Assembly: GCF_003121985.1 (NCBI RefSeq)
Contig: NZ_QEWP01000007.1
Location: forward strand, 62,001-126,000
DNA length: 64,000 nucleotides
Direction of reading: 5' to 3'
From: Marinilabilia rubra
GTDB taxonomy: Bacteria; Bacteroidota; Bacteroidia; Bacteroidales; Marinilabiliaceae
The notes under the pieces were generated by a model that saw nothing but the letters and a program-made list of their open reading frames with translations, was not told the DNA's origin and made no database searches. Below are positions 46,401-54,572 of this stretch, one piece after another; positions within the stretch are counted from its first letter, which is position 1; each line of letters opens with the position of its first letter. A program made the position numbers and the translations under genes.

Positions 46401-47525
46401 GAATCCGGAAGCGTCGAGATCAATATCTTCCCTGATAAATCCAACACTGACCTAAACAATCACGGCCTGGAAATTTTATTAAAAGACACCGGAAATGGAA
46501 TTCCCAGGGAAAAAATTAACCAAATATTTGACAGATATTACCGTGTCAAAGAATCCTCCTCCAACCAAAGGGGGTATGGCATTGGCTTGCATCTAACCAA
46601 GCAACTGGTAGAACTTCACCATGGAACGATTTTCCTTGAGAGCACTCCCGGCGAAGGAACAACATTTCATATAAAACTCCCATTTATTGAAGTTTCGAGA
46701 TCAGGACAACAGGAAGAGCTGCCCCCGACATTAAACGACGAGAAAGAACCTGTTAAAAAAGGAGGAAAGAAATTACCTGACATTTTGATTGCAGAGGACA
46801 ACCCCGAGCTGGTAGAGTTGCTAAAAATATTATTGAATAAAGAATTCCGACTAACCTTTGCCCAAAATGGCTTCGTAGCAATGCAGCACATCCGGAAGCA
46901 CACACCGGATTTGATTATCACAGACATAATGATGCCTGAAATGAGTGGAATTGAGCTCTGCAATAAAATTAAGACTGAATTTAACACCTCACATATACCA
47001 GTCATCATGCTTACTGCGCTCAATTCAAACGAGATGATGGTAAAAGGACTGGAGACCGGCGCAGATGATTACATCGCCAAGCCATTCAATCCTGATATTC
47101 TTTTAGTTCGAATAAAAAACCTTCTAAACTCCAGAGAAGAATTACAAAAAAAGTTTTTAACAGATATAAAAACCACACCAACGGATATTGCAATTTCTTC
47201 TGCCGATGAACAATTCCTTAACAAACTGCACCAAATCATTGAGAGCCATATTTCAGACTCTGAATATGACGTCTCAAATCTTGCTTCGGAAATGAATATG
47301 AGCTCTATTACCCTGTATCGAAAAATAAAAGGCTTAACCGGCCAGTCTGTAAACCCTTTTTTCAGGACAATCAGATTAAAAAGAGCCTATGAGCTGTTAA
47401 AGACTAAATCAATGCCCATACCTGAGGTTGCTCAAAATGTTGGATTTAACGATGTCAAATATTTTCGAAAGTGCTTTGTAAAGCAGTTCAGGAAAAATCC
47501 TTCAGAGGTTTGCAAAGAAATCTAA
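43491..47525 (+). CDS. hybrid two-component system regulator (one-protein sensor and activator)
   Basis: A 1344-aa inner-membrane regulator. Signal peptide; periplasmic two-bladed propeller sensor of repeated LWxGT/FWVAT motifs (about 30-690); Y_Y_Y domain (about 700-793); one transmembrane helix (about 797-813). The histidine kinase follows with H-box SHELSTPLTLI (His near 849), N-box NLISNAIKY, DTGNGIP and YGIGLHL, then a receiver (ILIAEDN, phospho-acceptor Asp in ITDIMMPEMSG near 1143) and the C-terminal AraC HTH (about 1247-1344, VGFNDVKYFRKCF). It should sense a manno-oligosaccharide and activate susC. ATG 43491 is preferred over a TTG two codons earlier. Confidence 0.96.
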   Translation: MKYILTILLILITAYSGMSAKNQSLDFSFRHINTNNGLNHNSITDIIQDHLGFIWFATENGLHRYDGVNTRIFLHDADNTTSISGNVIYELLEDQNKNFWVATNYGLNLYNEQKGTFNRIPLLNRENQKQVQYYVPAIAEDKGGTIYVSWGNHGICRYNKEKQLLLPLNIDSNSNTQLELGNITELFFDSDNLLWMGSKSEGLFCYNPESGITKNYRKETPGTIRSNFIYSIHEDKYKRIFIGNEGGLDIYNKNTGEFSRFTPNQNTPESFEEEWIWNINSDNNGDLWLCSNRAGLYKVTNHALDLKVVYPDDKDPSSLNDNNIQCFFEDRQGNFWVGTQRGGINYVLNNNSQAFKTLTRNPHKKSTLTHSNVSAIIENKDSLLIIGTDGGGLNIYDLKKGSYIPPQKSRYSIQLSEDAILALHIDSEENLWTGGFLTGLRFYNYGGGKQSWIHDPKNPYSIGHNDVRDIFKDSQNNIWVATNGGGLNFFNPAQEKFKQFKFHPRKNSISSDFTLTITEDKNGFLWLGTYEGLDRINPETFTIKKYDNEHNLSGDWIYSLLTDSKNQLWVGTNMAIHRYDKNSDTFFNLTDSIDLPNEIVSGILEDNSGRLWISTSNGLASFDPQNGETHHYFQEDGLPSNFFNPGAAYKNNEGILFFGTAEGLVYFNPENIKSNSLIPPVYITDISHAPITEKKRQIFSNDTLTLNFKQSASINLYFSALNYINAQKNQYAVMLEGIDQQWKYIGHQKFTTYTNLSPGEYKFRVKASNNDNYWNHEGDYIYLEITPPYYKTDLAYGIYISAFLLLLYFIWRYSFIRARYSDKLKIQRLKAEKAEELSKLKSDFFINISHELSTPLTLILAPVEKMLKTKNQDPRLLQIIYRNAKTLLRLIHELLETQKIEEHQKKTEYSYSDVIAFIKDITGDFQELASKKNIHINFSSTINSCIFPFSPQDLETIIRNLISNAIKYNKESGSVEINIFPDKSNTDLNNHGLEILLKDTGNGIPREKINQIFDRYYRVKESSSNQRGYGIGLHLTKQLVELHHGTIFLESTPGEGTTFHIKLPFIEVSRSGQQEELPPTLNDEKEPVKKGGKKLPDILIAEDNPELVELLKILLNKEFRLTFAQNGFVAMQHIRKHTPDLIITDIMMPEMSGIELCNKIKTEFNTSHIPVIMLTALNSNEMMVKGLETGADDYIAKPFNPDILLVRIKNLLNSREELQKKFLTDIKTTPTDIAISSADEQFLNKLHQIIESHISDSEYDVSNLASEMNMSSITLYRKIKGLTGQSVNPFFRTIRLKRAYELLKTKSMPIPEVAQNVGFNDVKYFRKCFVKQFRKNPSEVCKEI

Positions 47526-47733
47526 CGGACAACCAACCAGCAATAAGACACCTTACAGCATCAGAAACCACATAAAATACAACCCCAACTAATGCAAAAT
47601 ATATCACTATTTTTTAAGATTCACTCCATCAAACCAAAAAAAGACTTCCAAAACACTATTTTTCTGACCATTGTGAATTTACAGTCCATATATTAATCCG
47701 TCATTACAATAGTATTTTATCATCAATTTAGTT

Positions 47734-47741
47734 TATATTTG
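47734..47741 (+). promoter_or_regulatory. putative -7 box of the AraC-family gene
   Basis: TATATTTG is an exact TAnnTTTG match, 39 bases before the ATG at 47780. The preceding region is AT-rich without a clear -33 motif. Confidence 0.45.
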
Positions 47742-47779
47742 TCATATAAATCCTGGTTAGTTATTAAATATAACATCCA

Positions 47780-48658
47780 ATGAACAACAAGATTCACAGA
47801 GAAATAACCCCTCTTCAGGAAGATGATTGTTTTCTTGTTTTTGACAGAAAAAGAAGACTTTTTAATTTTCCGGTACATTTTCACCCGGAATATGAGTTAA
47901 ACTTCATAGCAAATGCAAGCGGAGCGCGAAGAGTAGTTGGAGACCATATAGAAGAAATTGACGATCTGGAATTGGTAATGGTGGGTCCAAACCTCTACCA
48001 TGGATGGGAAAATTACAAAAACAGCGGATCCGGTTTACTACATGAAATAACGCTCCAATTCCCGGGAGATCTGTTTCAGAACCAACTTCTGCACAAGAAC
48101 ATTTTAAAACCCATACGTGAACTTTTTCATAACTCTAACCGGGGAATCCTCTTCTCGAAAGAAACAACTTCAATGACCGCAGACAGGCTCATCCACATGA
48201 GTAAAAAAAGGAGTTTTGATTCGTATATAGAATTTCAATCCCTGCTTTACGACCTTGCCATTTCCAGAGACCAGAGATTACTGACCAATATCTCTTTTCA
48301 GAAAAACAACGATTTTTACAACAGCGACAAGATTGAAAAGATTTACAATTTTGTAAGAGATAATTATGTACAACGTATTAAGCTTGAGGATGCGGCCAAA
48401 CTGTTGAATATGTCTATAGTCTCATTTAGCCGTTTAATTAAGCAAAGAACCGGAAAGTCATTTGTGGATTTTGTAAATGAAGTAAGATTGGGTTATGCCA
48501 CCCGCATGTTGATTGAGACTACAAAAAGTGTTTCGGAAATATGCTATGAATGTGGATTTAATAACATCTCCAACTTTAACCGGATCTTTAAGAAAAAGCA
48601 AAACTGCACACCTTCTGAATTTAGAACCAATTTCAACGGGATAAGAAACGTCTTTTAA
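47780..48658 (+). CDS. AraC-family transcription regulator with cupin sensor
   Basis: A 292-aa regulator. The N-terminal cupin-like domain (about 1-140) contains FPVHFHPEYELNFI and GDHIEEIDDLELVMVGPNLYHGW, as in sugar-responsive AraC proteins. The C-terminal double HTH (about 190-290) contains LEDAAKLLNMSIVSFSRLIK and SVSEICYECGFNNISNFNRIFKK. It likely responds to a sugar ligand and regulates nearby carbohydrate genes. It has its own promoter and terminator, so it is monocistronic. Confidence 0.92.
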   Translation: MNNKIHREITPLQEDDCFLVFDRKRRLFNFPVHFHPEYELNFIANASGARRVVGDHIEEIDDLELVMVGPNLYHGWENYKNSGSGLLHEITLQFPGDLFQNQLLHKNILKPIRELFHNSNRGILFSKETTSMTADRLIHMSKKRSFDSYIEFQSLLYDLAISRDQRLLTNISFQKNNDFYNSDKIEKIYNFVRDNYVQRIKLEDAAKLLNMSIVSFSRLIKQRTGKSFVDFVNEVRLGYATRMLIETTKSVSEICYECGFNNISNFNRIFKKKQNCTPSEFRTNFNGIRNVF

Positions 48659-48663
48659 TTAAA

Positions 48664-48694
48664 AAAGCAGCCTCATCAGGATTAGGGCTGCTTT
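48664..48694 (+). terminator. terminator of the AraC-family gene
   Basis: Perfect 9-bp arms aaagcagcc (48664-48672) and ggctgcttt (48686-48694) immediately follow the stop codon. Confidence 0.75.
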
Positions 48695-48729
48695 AAAGTT
48701 CCGAATTAAAAAGTGTCCTAACAGACTTG

Positions 48730-48825
48730 TTAAAGGACTACCATTAATAAAACGGCACAAACTAACACAATTTGGGCGAGCAAAATGCGCTCGGGCAGGT
48801 TAATCGAAAGTTTCTTAAAACTCAT
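48730..48825 (-). CDS. candidate 31-aa single-span membrane peptide
   Basis: A short frame from ATG 48825 to TAA 48730-48732 encodes MSFKKLSINLPERILL, then a strongly hydrophobic tail AQIVLVCAVLLMVVL. The basic N-terminus plus one membrane span is typical of small membrane proteins, and the frame fills the space between two terminators. There is no strong ribosome binding site and no known homologue that I can name. It could be chance. Confidence 0.35.
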   Translation of the reverse strand: MSFKKLSINLPERILLAQIVLVCAVLLMVVL

Positions 48826-48906
48826 GATACAAAGATTTTGAGATTAGAATTAAAAAATCGTCTTAAAATAGACGCAAAAAAACAAAAATGGTTGCTTATA
48901 AAAAAC

Positions 48907-48944
48907 AGAAAATCTCAACATTCACTTAAATGCAGAGATTTTCT
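48907..48944 (-). terminator. terminator at the end of the signalling run
   Basis: Arms agaaaatctc (48907-48916) and gagattttct (48935-48944) pair perfectly. On the minus strand the hairpin is followed by gttttttat. It ends the long minus-strand gene run from 64 kb. Confidence 0.75.
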
Positions 48945-48991
48945 TTATTAATTACAGCTATTCTTTTATGAATGGATTCCCAATTCTTTTT

Positions 48992-49426
48992 TTAAAAGCT
49001 TTCACCTGCCGAATATTGTTTTTGAAGTGAAAGAATAGCCCGGGCGCATCCGCTGCCTTCGGGAAATGAGAAAACAAGACTATAAACTTTTGCAGATCTA
49101 CAAATAAAGCCAAATGCAGGATAAACTTTCCCATCTACTTTGTTTGTAACGAGCAACTTGTCTCCGTCATATAGTTGCATTAGGATTTCTCCTGAATTCC
49201 CGCTTCCATTGACAACATTGAACTTATAAAGACTTCGACTATTAAGCATTACAGAGAATTTCTTTTCTCCACCTCCCTGGAGGTCTACAGCAAAGTCTTT
49301 TATATATTGTCCATCCCCCATCTGGGAAAGTGCTTGCTTCAATAGAGCATCCTGGTCACATTGTCCGTAAAGAGCACTTGACCCCAGGGCAAATATGAAA
49401 AGGAATGAAAATAATATTTTTCTCAT
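48992..49426 (-). CDS. small secreted protein of unknown function
   Basis: A 144-aa protein with a clear signal peptide (FLFIFALGSSALYGQ) and three or four cysteines in the mature part (Cys at QCDQDA, FICRSAK and SGCARAI). The mature part is predicted beta-rich (KKFSVMLNSRSLYKFNVVNG, ILMQLYDGDKLLV). I recognise no family. It lies 60 bases after the lipoprotein gene and just before the terminator, so it is probably the last gene of the signalling operon and may be a periplasmic output or partner. Confidence 0.7.
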   Translation of the reverse strand: MRKILFSFLFIFALGSSALYGQCDQDALLKQALSQMGDGQYIKDFAVDLQGGGEKKFSVMLNSRSLYKFNVVNGSGNSGEILMQLYDGDKLLVTNKVDGKVYPAFGFICRSAKVYSLVFSFPEGSGCARAILSLQKQYSAGESF

Positions 49427-49486
49427 GGTACAATAATTTAATCTTTCAATAAACAGGCAACAAAGTTAAATACAATTTCCTCAATA

Positions 49487-50407
49487 TCAACTCACGATAT
49501 CGGCTCGGATTTCTTTAATTTTGTCAATTATTGTGCCAAGGTCTTCAGGCAAAATATTCACATGACTTACTTCGTCCTGTACAATTATTAGCATTCCATC
49601 CTGTTCAATTCTTTTGGGTTCACCAACTTCCTTGGTGATTTTAACATTCTTATAGAGTTCTTTCAAATCGCCTACATGATCAATAAGAACTTTGAAATTG
49701 GGGTTTTGATCATAATTCTGAAGAATGATATAAAGAATATCCACAACTTCTTTTTGCTCCCCTAAACGCTTAATCAAATCTTCATTATTAGTTTCCTCTA
49801 TTACATTAGAAGCGATATAAAGTCCTTCCAACCACGCGCCGGTAATTACAAGAGCACTAACATTACTACGATTCTGTTGACGCAGATAATTATCCATCTG
49901 ATTAAAGCTGGAGACTGATATCTGCATGAGGGAATCCAGATTGCTTGAATTACTGGCCATTCTCTTCAAGGACTCAAAATCAAAAAATTGTCCGACACGG
50001 ATTCCATCTGCCAAACTTTTAACCGCCAACAAATATGACACTACAATATTGCTCTTGTCATAAGTATTGATATAGCCAAGATCAGCACTATACACCCCAA
50101 GATTCAGAGCTCTTTTAAAACTGGTACTGTAATCAGAAATATTTTCAGGGCTGTTAAGCATTTGTTGTGAGAAATCAACCCCGGTAGATTTAATCAGGTT
50201 GGCCATTTCAACGGGTGAGGAGATATTCTGTATCACATCACCTATGATCTCCTCTGATAGTTTCAGCGGCGCATCGCCTGTCATAGAATCCGGTAAAGTT
50301 AGTTCATCTTTCTGGTCGGCTTTCTTTTTATCTGAACCGCCTGCACATGAAACAAACAAATTAGCAGAAGCTAGTATAAAAAGGGCAAACATTAGTTTCT
50401 TAACCAT
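49487..50407 (-). CDS. lipoprotein of unknown function
   Basis: A 306-aa lipoprotein; the signal peptide ends at the lipobox FVSC, followed by GGSDKKKADQKDE. The mature part is predicted mostly helical, with conserved-looking stretches LNLGVYSADLGYINTYDK, SLADGIRVGQFFDFESL and ITGAWLEGLYIASN. I cannot name a family. It is 52 bases downstream of the ABCG-like transporter gene, and the pairing suggests a periplasmic accessory of that transporter or of the envelope process it serves. Confidence 0.7.
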   Translation of the reverse strand: MVKKLMFALFILASANLFVSCAGGSDKKKADQKDELTLPDSMTGDAPLKLSEEIIGDVIQNISSPVEMANLIKSTGVDFSQQMLNSPENISDYSTSFKRALNLGVYSADLGYINTYDKSNIVVSYLLAVKSLADGIRVGQFFDFESLKRMASNSSNLDSLMQISVSSFNQMDNYLRQQNRSNVSALVITGAWLEGLYIASNVIEETNNEDLIKRLGEQKEVVDILYIILQNYDQNPNFKVLIDHVGDLKELYKNVKITKEVGEPKRIEQDGMLIIVQDEVSHVNILPEDLGTIIDKIKEIRADIVS

Positions 50408-50459
50408 AGCTTATTGTTTTTGAATTCGTTCTTTATATACTTGTTTGATTAAAAAAAGG

Positions 50460-53400
50460 TTACTTCCTTTTTTTTCCAGTCAATTTAATATTCCCAGCAA
50501 AATTAAGACCTTTTTTAAGCAGATCAAAATAGAGAATCACATAGAGAAGGATGGTAAGAACCCAAACGACAGTGATATTGAACCATAAAGTTTCAAAATA
50601 TTTGCCTGCAAAGTACTTGGATGGAGCAAAGAAATGAGTCCTGAAATCCAAAAAGTTAGAAGGCTCCGGCTTTTGGTAAATCGGATCCACCATCTGGATA
50701 AGATGATTTTCTTCTCTTAAAATTTTATTTTTATCAAACACCTTTCTGACAATATCTTCAATACTTTCGTTGAAATAATCGTCTTTTATGCGCTGAAACT
50801 TATCTTTGTTGCTGGTAATATTAGCTGTGAGAAATTTCTCCTTAATGGTATTGGCCTTATAAAATACATTTTGATAGTAAGCCAAAAGTTTATCGAGATA
50901 ATCATTAATTTCGGCAGCAAGCTCCGGAGAAAAATCTTCAGGATTTATTCGTTCTGGCTCAGTAAAATCAATCGCAGGAACCCGATTCATCTCAAGATTG
51001 ATTTCATTGTGGATCAATTCCACATTTTTTTCATATTGATCACGGGAAATATTATCCCCGTCATTAACGTATTCAACGGATTCAGAAATTATACTTCTCA
51101 GTTCAGGGATGTAATAAACCTGCTTAAAATCAGCAGCACTTTCCTTTCGTTCTACGTCAAAAATATTCTTTTTAAAGTTGTTCTGTTTGTACTGATGTAC
51201 CATCAGTCCTTCATAGACCCATCTTGACGGCATAAACTCTGCAACAGCAGGAACAACATCCGGACTGGTAAAATCCTTGTTCAATTTATCAAAAGTAAAC
51301 ATTGCCCCACCCAATACCATTTGTGGAATCATCAGCAAAGGAATGAGAATGTAGATGGTTATAATAGAATTAAATGAAGCAGAAATGATTAACCCAAGAA
51401 TATTGGCAAATGCTGATATCGAAAATAAAGCAATCCAAAATTCCAGATACATATCCTTAATACCCAAAACCGCATTGGCAACACCAACGAATAAAAGCAT
51501 CTGAATGGCTGAGATGGTAAAAAGAATCAAAATTTTGGATAATAAATAACTTGATCTGCTAAGATTTAAGAAAGCTTCCCTTTTTAATATCTTGGCATCT
51601 TTAAATATTTCTTCGGCACTGATAATTAAACCAAAGAACAAGGCCACCACAATCCCCATAAAAATGTAGGGAGGGATATTTTCATTCTCACGGAAAATAT
51701 AAACGTCGGAGGTTGGATCGGCAATGTACCGCACCAAATAGGCCAAAATAAAACCCAACAAAGGCGCTTCAAGCAAATTCAGGAGAATGTATTGCTTGTT
51801 ACTAATTTTGGAGTAGAAATCACGTAAAGTGTAAATCTTAAACTGCTTAAACCACGATGGAATATTCAAACTTCTGGGTGGCTTGTCTTCTACAGTCTTA
51901 ACCTCCGGAATATTTATTATCTCTTTATAATGGTCGTGCCACTCCTCAGGAGCGACCTTACGCTTATCAGTATAGTTTCCGTATTCATCAATGACATTAG
52001 AGTCAATGATGTTAAAAATTAATTCCGGGTTCAGGTTACCACAAGTGGGACATTCTCCAACATCACTGTTAATCTGGGCATCGAGACGTTTGAAATAAAT
52101 CAATGACTCACTTGGGTTTCCATAGTAAACAGGATATCCACCGGTATCGAGAATAAACATCTTGTCAAACATCTTATAGATGTCAGACGATGGCTGGTGG
52201 ATAACAACAAAAATGAGTTTCCCCTTAAGTGAAAGTTCCCGAAGCAGGTTCATCACGTTTTCCGAATCACGTGATGACAACCCGGAGGTAGGTTCATCCA
52301 CAAAAAGAACTCCGGGCTCTCTTATCAGCTCAAGAGCGATGTTGAGCCTTTTTCTTTGCCCCCCGCTAATCATTTTGTTGAGAGGGGACCCAACCTTCAA
52401 TTGCCGACGATCATACAATCCAAGGCTTTTAAGGGTTTCATTGACAAGTTGAGTTATTTCCTCCTCGCCCTTGTCTTTAAAACAAAGCTTGGCATTGTAA
52501 TAAAGGTTTTCAAATACGGTAAGTTCTTCAATCAAAAGATCATCCTGAGGGATAACACCAATTACGCCCTCTACTTGTTCTTTCTCATGGTGAAGATCAT
52601 ATCCATTTATCAGAACCTGTCCTTTGGTTGGGGTTTCAATCCCTGAAAGCACATTAAGAAGAGTGGTTTTACCGGCACCACTAGCCCCCATTATTCCAAT
52701 CAGCTTACCTTGTTCTTCCGCAATTTCAATATTACGAAGACCAATATCGCCGGTTTTAAACTGAAACCCCACATCTTTGACTTCATACGTGATACGGGAG
52801 GAGTCGGCATCGGTCATAAAATGCCCGACAACATCAGTAAAGTAGATCGGTTTTCCCTTTGGCACTTTTATAAAGCTGCCATTGGGAAAAAGATAAATGC
52901 GACGACTATTGATAACCAAGCCATTCAGGAATATTTCCTGATCGCCGGTATATCTCATAAAATAAAGATCGGCACTTTTGACGCGAAGAATAATTATTGC
53001 CCCATGCAATCCGGGGGCATGAATGAAACGCCCTTCTTTCAATCCGGGATCTTCATCTTTTGCCATCAAAAGCCCGGCAAAATCAAGCTTCTCAGGATCA
53101 TTATGAATAATGAAACTCTCAATATTGCTGATTTCATTCCGCGGCAACTTAAACACATCGGCCACCGTATTAATGATAGCCATGCGTTGTTCGGTAAATT
53201 TATGATCGGCGTTTACAAGTTCGTATAATCGAACCAGAACCACCACTTTCTGCTCGCGGTTGAGCTGTTTGTTAATTTTTTTGCAAATCCCAAGAATACG
53301 TACCGAGTCTTTCATCGAGGTAAGGCGAACCTTTCCCTCTTCCCCCTCTTTGCTACCTTTTGAATCTTTGGAGTGCTTAAGAAACAGCTTAAAATACTCC

Positions 53401-53534
53401 TCAACAGCCTCAGAATTAAGTTGCTGCCTGAGAAATGTTCTTACATATTCGGTTTCATTAGATTCAACACCCCCATCCTGCTTGGCAATAAGGCCAAACA
53501 GCTGCATTAATGCTTTTAGAATTTCTTCACTCAT
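50460..53534 (-). CDS. ABCG-like transporter with TerB-like and FHA-like N-terminal domains
   Basis: A 1024-aa fusion protein. The N-terminal 150 residues resemble a TerB-type helical domain (LFGLIAKQDGGVESNETEYVR). A beta-rich FHA-like segment (about 170-265) follows, then the ATPase: Walker A GASGAGKTTLL (about 283), signature ISGGQRKRLNIALEL (about 390), Walker B VLFVDEPTSGLSS. A CPTCGN pair of cysteines lies near 494. The ABC2-type membrane domain (about 590-760) is interrupted by a long soluble segment before a last helix (about 985-1008). The substrate is unknown. It follows siaC by 41 bases, which suggests control by the partner switch. Confidence 0.88.
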   Translation of the reverse strand: MSEEILKALMQLFGLIAKQDGGVESNETEYVRTFLRQQLNSEAVEEYFKLFLKHSKDSKGSKEGEEGKVRLTSMKDSVRILGICKKINKQLNREQKVVVLVRLYELVNADHKFTEQRMAIINTVADVFKLPRNEISNIESFIIHNDPEKLDFAGLLMAKDEDPGLKEGRFIHAPGLHGAIIILRVKSADLYFMRYTGDQEIFLNGLVINSRRIYLFPNGSFIKVPKGKPIYFTDVVGHFMTDADSSRITYEVKDVGFQFKTGDIGLRNIEIAEEQGKLIGIMGASGAGKTTLLNVLSGIETPTKGQVLINGYDLHHEKEQVEGVIGVIPQDDLLIEELTVFENLYYNAKLCFKDKGEEEITQLVNETLKSLGLYDRRQLKVGSPLNKMISGGQRKRLNIALELIREPGVLFVDEPTSGLSSRDSENVMNLLRELSLKGKLIFVVIHQPSSDIYKMFDKMFILDTGGYPVYYGNPSESLIYFKRLDAQINSDVGECPTCGNLNPELIFNIIDSNVIDEYGNYTDKRKVAPEEWHDHYKEIINIPEVKTVEDKPPRSLNIPSWFKQFKIYTLRDFYSKISNKQYILLNLLEAPLLGFILAYLVRYIADPTSDVYIFRENENIPPYIFMGIVVALFFGLIISAEEIFKDAKILKREAFLNLSRSSYLLSKILILFTISAIQMLLFVGVANAVLGIKDMYLEFWIALFSISAFANILGLIISASFNSIITIYILIPLLMIPQMVLGGAMFTFDKLNKDFTSPDVVPAVAEFMPSRWVYEGLMVHQYKQNNFKKNIFDVERKESAADFKQVYYIPELRSIISESVEYVNDGDNISRDQYEKNVELIHNEINLEMNRVPAIDFTEPERINPEDFSPELAAEINDYLDKLLAYYQNVFYKANTIKEKFLTANITSNKDKFQRIKDDYFNESIEDIVRKVFDKNKILREENHLIQMVDPIYQKPEPSNFLDFRTHFFAPSKYFAGKYFETLWFNITVVWVLTILLYVILYFDLLKKGLNFAGNIKLTGKKRK

Positions 53535-53575
53535 CTATAAGAATAAAAGGTGGGTTGGTACTTAATCAAGGATAA

Positions 53576-53956
53576 TTAATCGGTATAAAGCACGTAATCA
53601 AAAGGAATCTCTACAATATCGGCATACTCTTCACCTGCTTCCAGCATGTCTTCTTCATCTTCATGATAGTGCCATTTTATAACCACTTCTTTCCCATTCT
53701 CAACAATCTCTTCAAACTTGAGTAGAATATCCAATATCACTTTGGATGAAGCAGTATTGAAATATTCAAGTTTAAATGAGAATTCGGTGTGATCGTTTGC
53801 ATCTTCTGAATACTGGTCTATCCAGTCTAGAATGGGTTCATAAAACATGTTTACGTCCTCGGGCAAGGATCGGCCTGAAATTTCAAATTGACCACTGGCT
53901 TTGTCCAGAATAACGTTCGGGGTATCGTCAGTTCCCTGTATGTTTATCACGTCCAT
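53576..53956 (-). CDS. siaC: SiaC-type (DUF1987) partner-switch protein
   Basis: A 126-aa cytoplasmic protein of the SiaC/DUF1987 family. In Pseudomonas aeruginosa, SiaC is phosphorylated on Thr68 by SiaB and dephosphorylated by SiaA, and the unphosphorylated form activates a diguanylate cyclase. Here the equivalent LEYFNTASSKVILDIL segment places a Thr at residue 68. FEISGRSLPEDV near the start and acidic C-terminal residues also fit. It lies 14 bases after siaB. The downstream target here is not known; no GGDEF protein is in the window. Confidence 0.9.
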   Translation of the reverse strand: MDVINIQGTDDTPNVILDKASGQFEISGRSLPEDVNMFYEPILDWIDQYSEDANDHTEFSFKLEYFNTASSKVILDILLKFEEIVENGKEVVIKWHYHEDEEDMLEAGEEYADIVEIPFDYVLYTD

Positions 53957-53970
53957 ATATCTAAAGTTTT

Positions 53971-54540
53971 TCAGTTTCTTTTAATAGTAGAAGTCAAAAT
54001 AAAAAATGAAACATCATCATTCAGTTCTTTAAACTGATATGACAACTTACTGCCGGTTTTTTTGGCAATGTCAATAAGGCCCAGTCCGGCACCCCCCTTT
54101 TCTGAAATTTTACTTTCAACAATCTGCTGCTTGTAAAGGGATGAAAGCCCCTTTTTATCCAAACTATTGATATGCTCCAGACTCTCTTTCAGTCCGGGGA
54201 TTTTGGCATTACGAATGACATTTCCGGTAATAATCTTATAGCTGTCTTCACCCCTGCTGACCATTACTATTCCACGGCGATCTTCTTCGTCCTCCGATAA
54301 TGTATCGGCATGCTTACTGATATTCTGCAAGCATTCAACCATTACATTAAATACTTTTCTCTGCACCTGATTTGATTCCTCAGACTTAGCCATATTCCGC
54401 TCAGTAAGAGAAGTAAAGGTTTTGGTAATCTCCTGAGTTACCTCCCCTTCGTACACCAGGTTGATTTCATTCGTTTTCATCGTTTTATAGAGCTGATAAG
54501 CAAAATCTAAAAAACGATGACTTTCAATTTCTTTACTCAT
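53971..54540 (-). CDS. siaB: SiaB-type (DUF6272) protein kinase
   Basis: A 189-aa GHKL-fold protein of the SiaB family, which phosphorylates SiaC. The N-box-like NVMVECLQNISKHAD is near residue 75 and the glycine-rich GGAGLGLIDIAKKTG near 160; the latter closes the nucleotide site. It lacks a phospho-acceptor His domain, as expected of an anti-sigma-factor-like kinase. Encoded between the SiaA-like phosphatase and SiaC, as in the known siaABC order. Confidence 0.88.
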   Translation of the reverse strand: MSKEIESHRFLDFAYQLYKTMKTNEINLVYEGEVTQEITKTFTSLTERNMAKSEESNQVQRKVFNVMVECLQNISKHADTLSEDEEDRRGIVMVSRGEDSYKIITGNVIRNAKIPGLKESLEHINSLDKKGLSSLYKQQIVESKISEKGGAGLGLIDIAKKTGSKLSYQFKELNDDVSFFILTSTIKRN

Positions 54541-54572
54541 AGTGTATGAAGTCTTTAAAAATGTAAATATAA

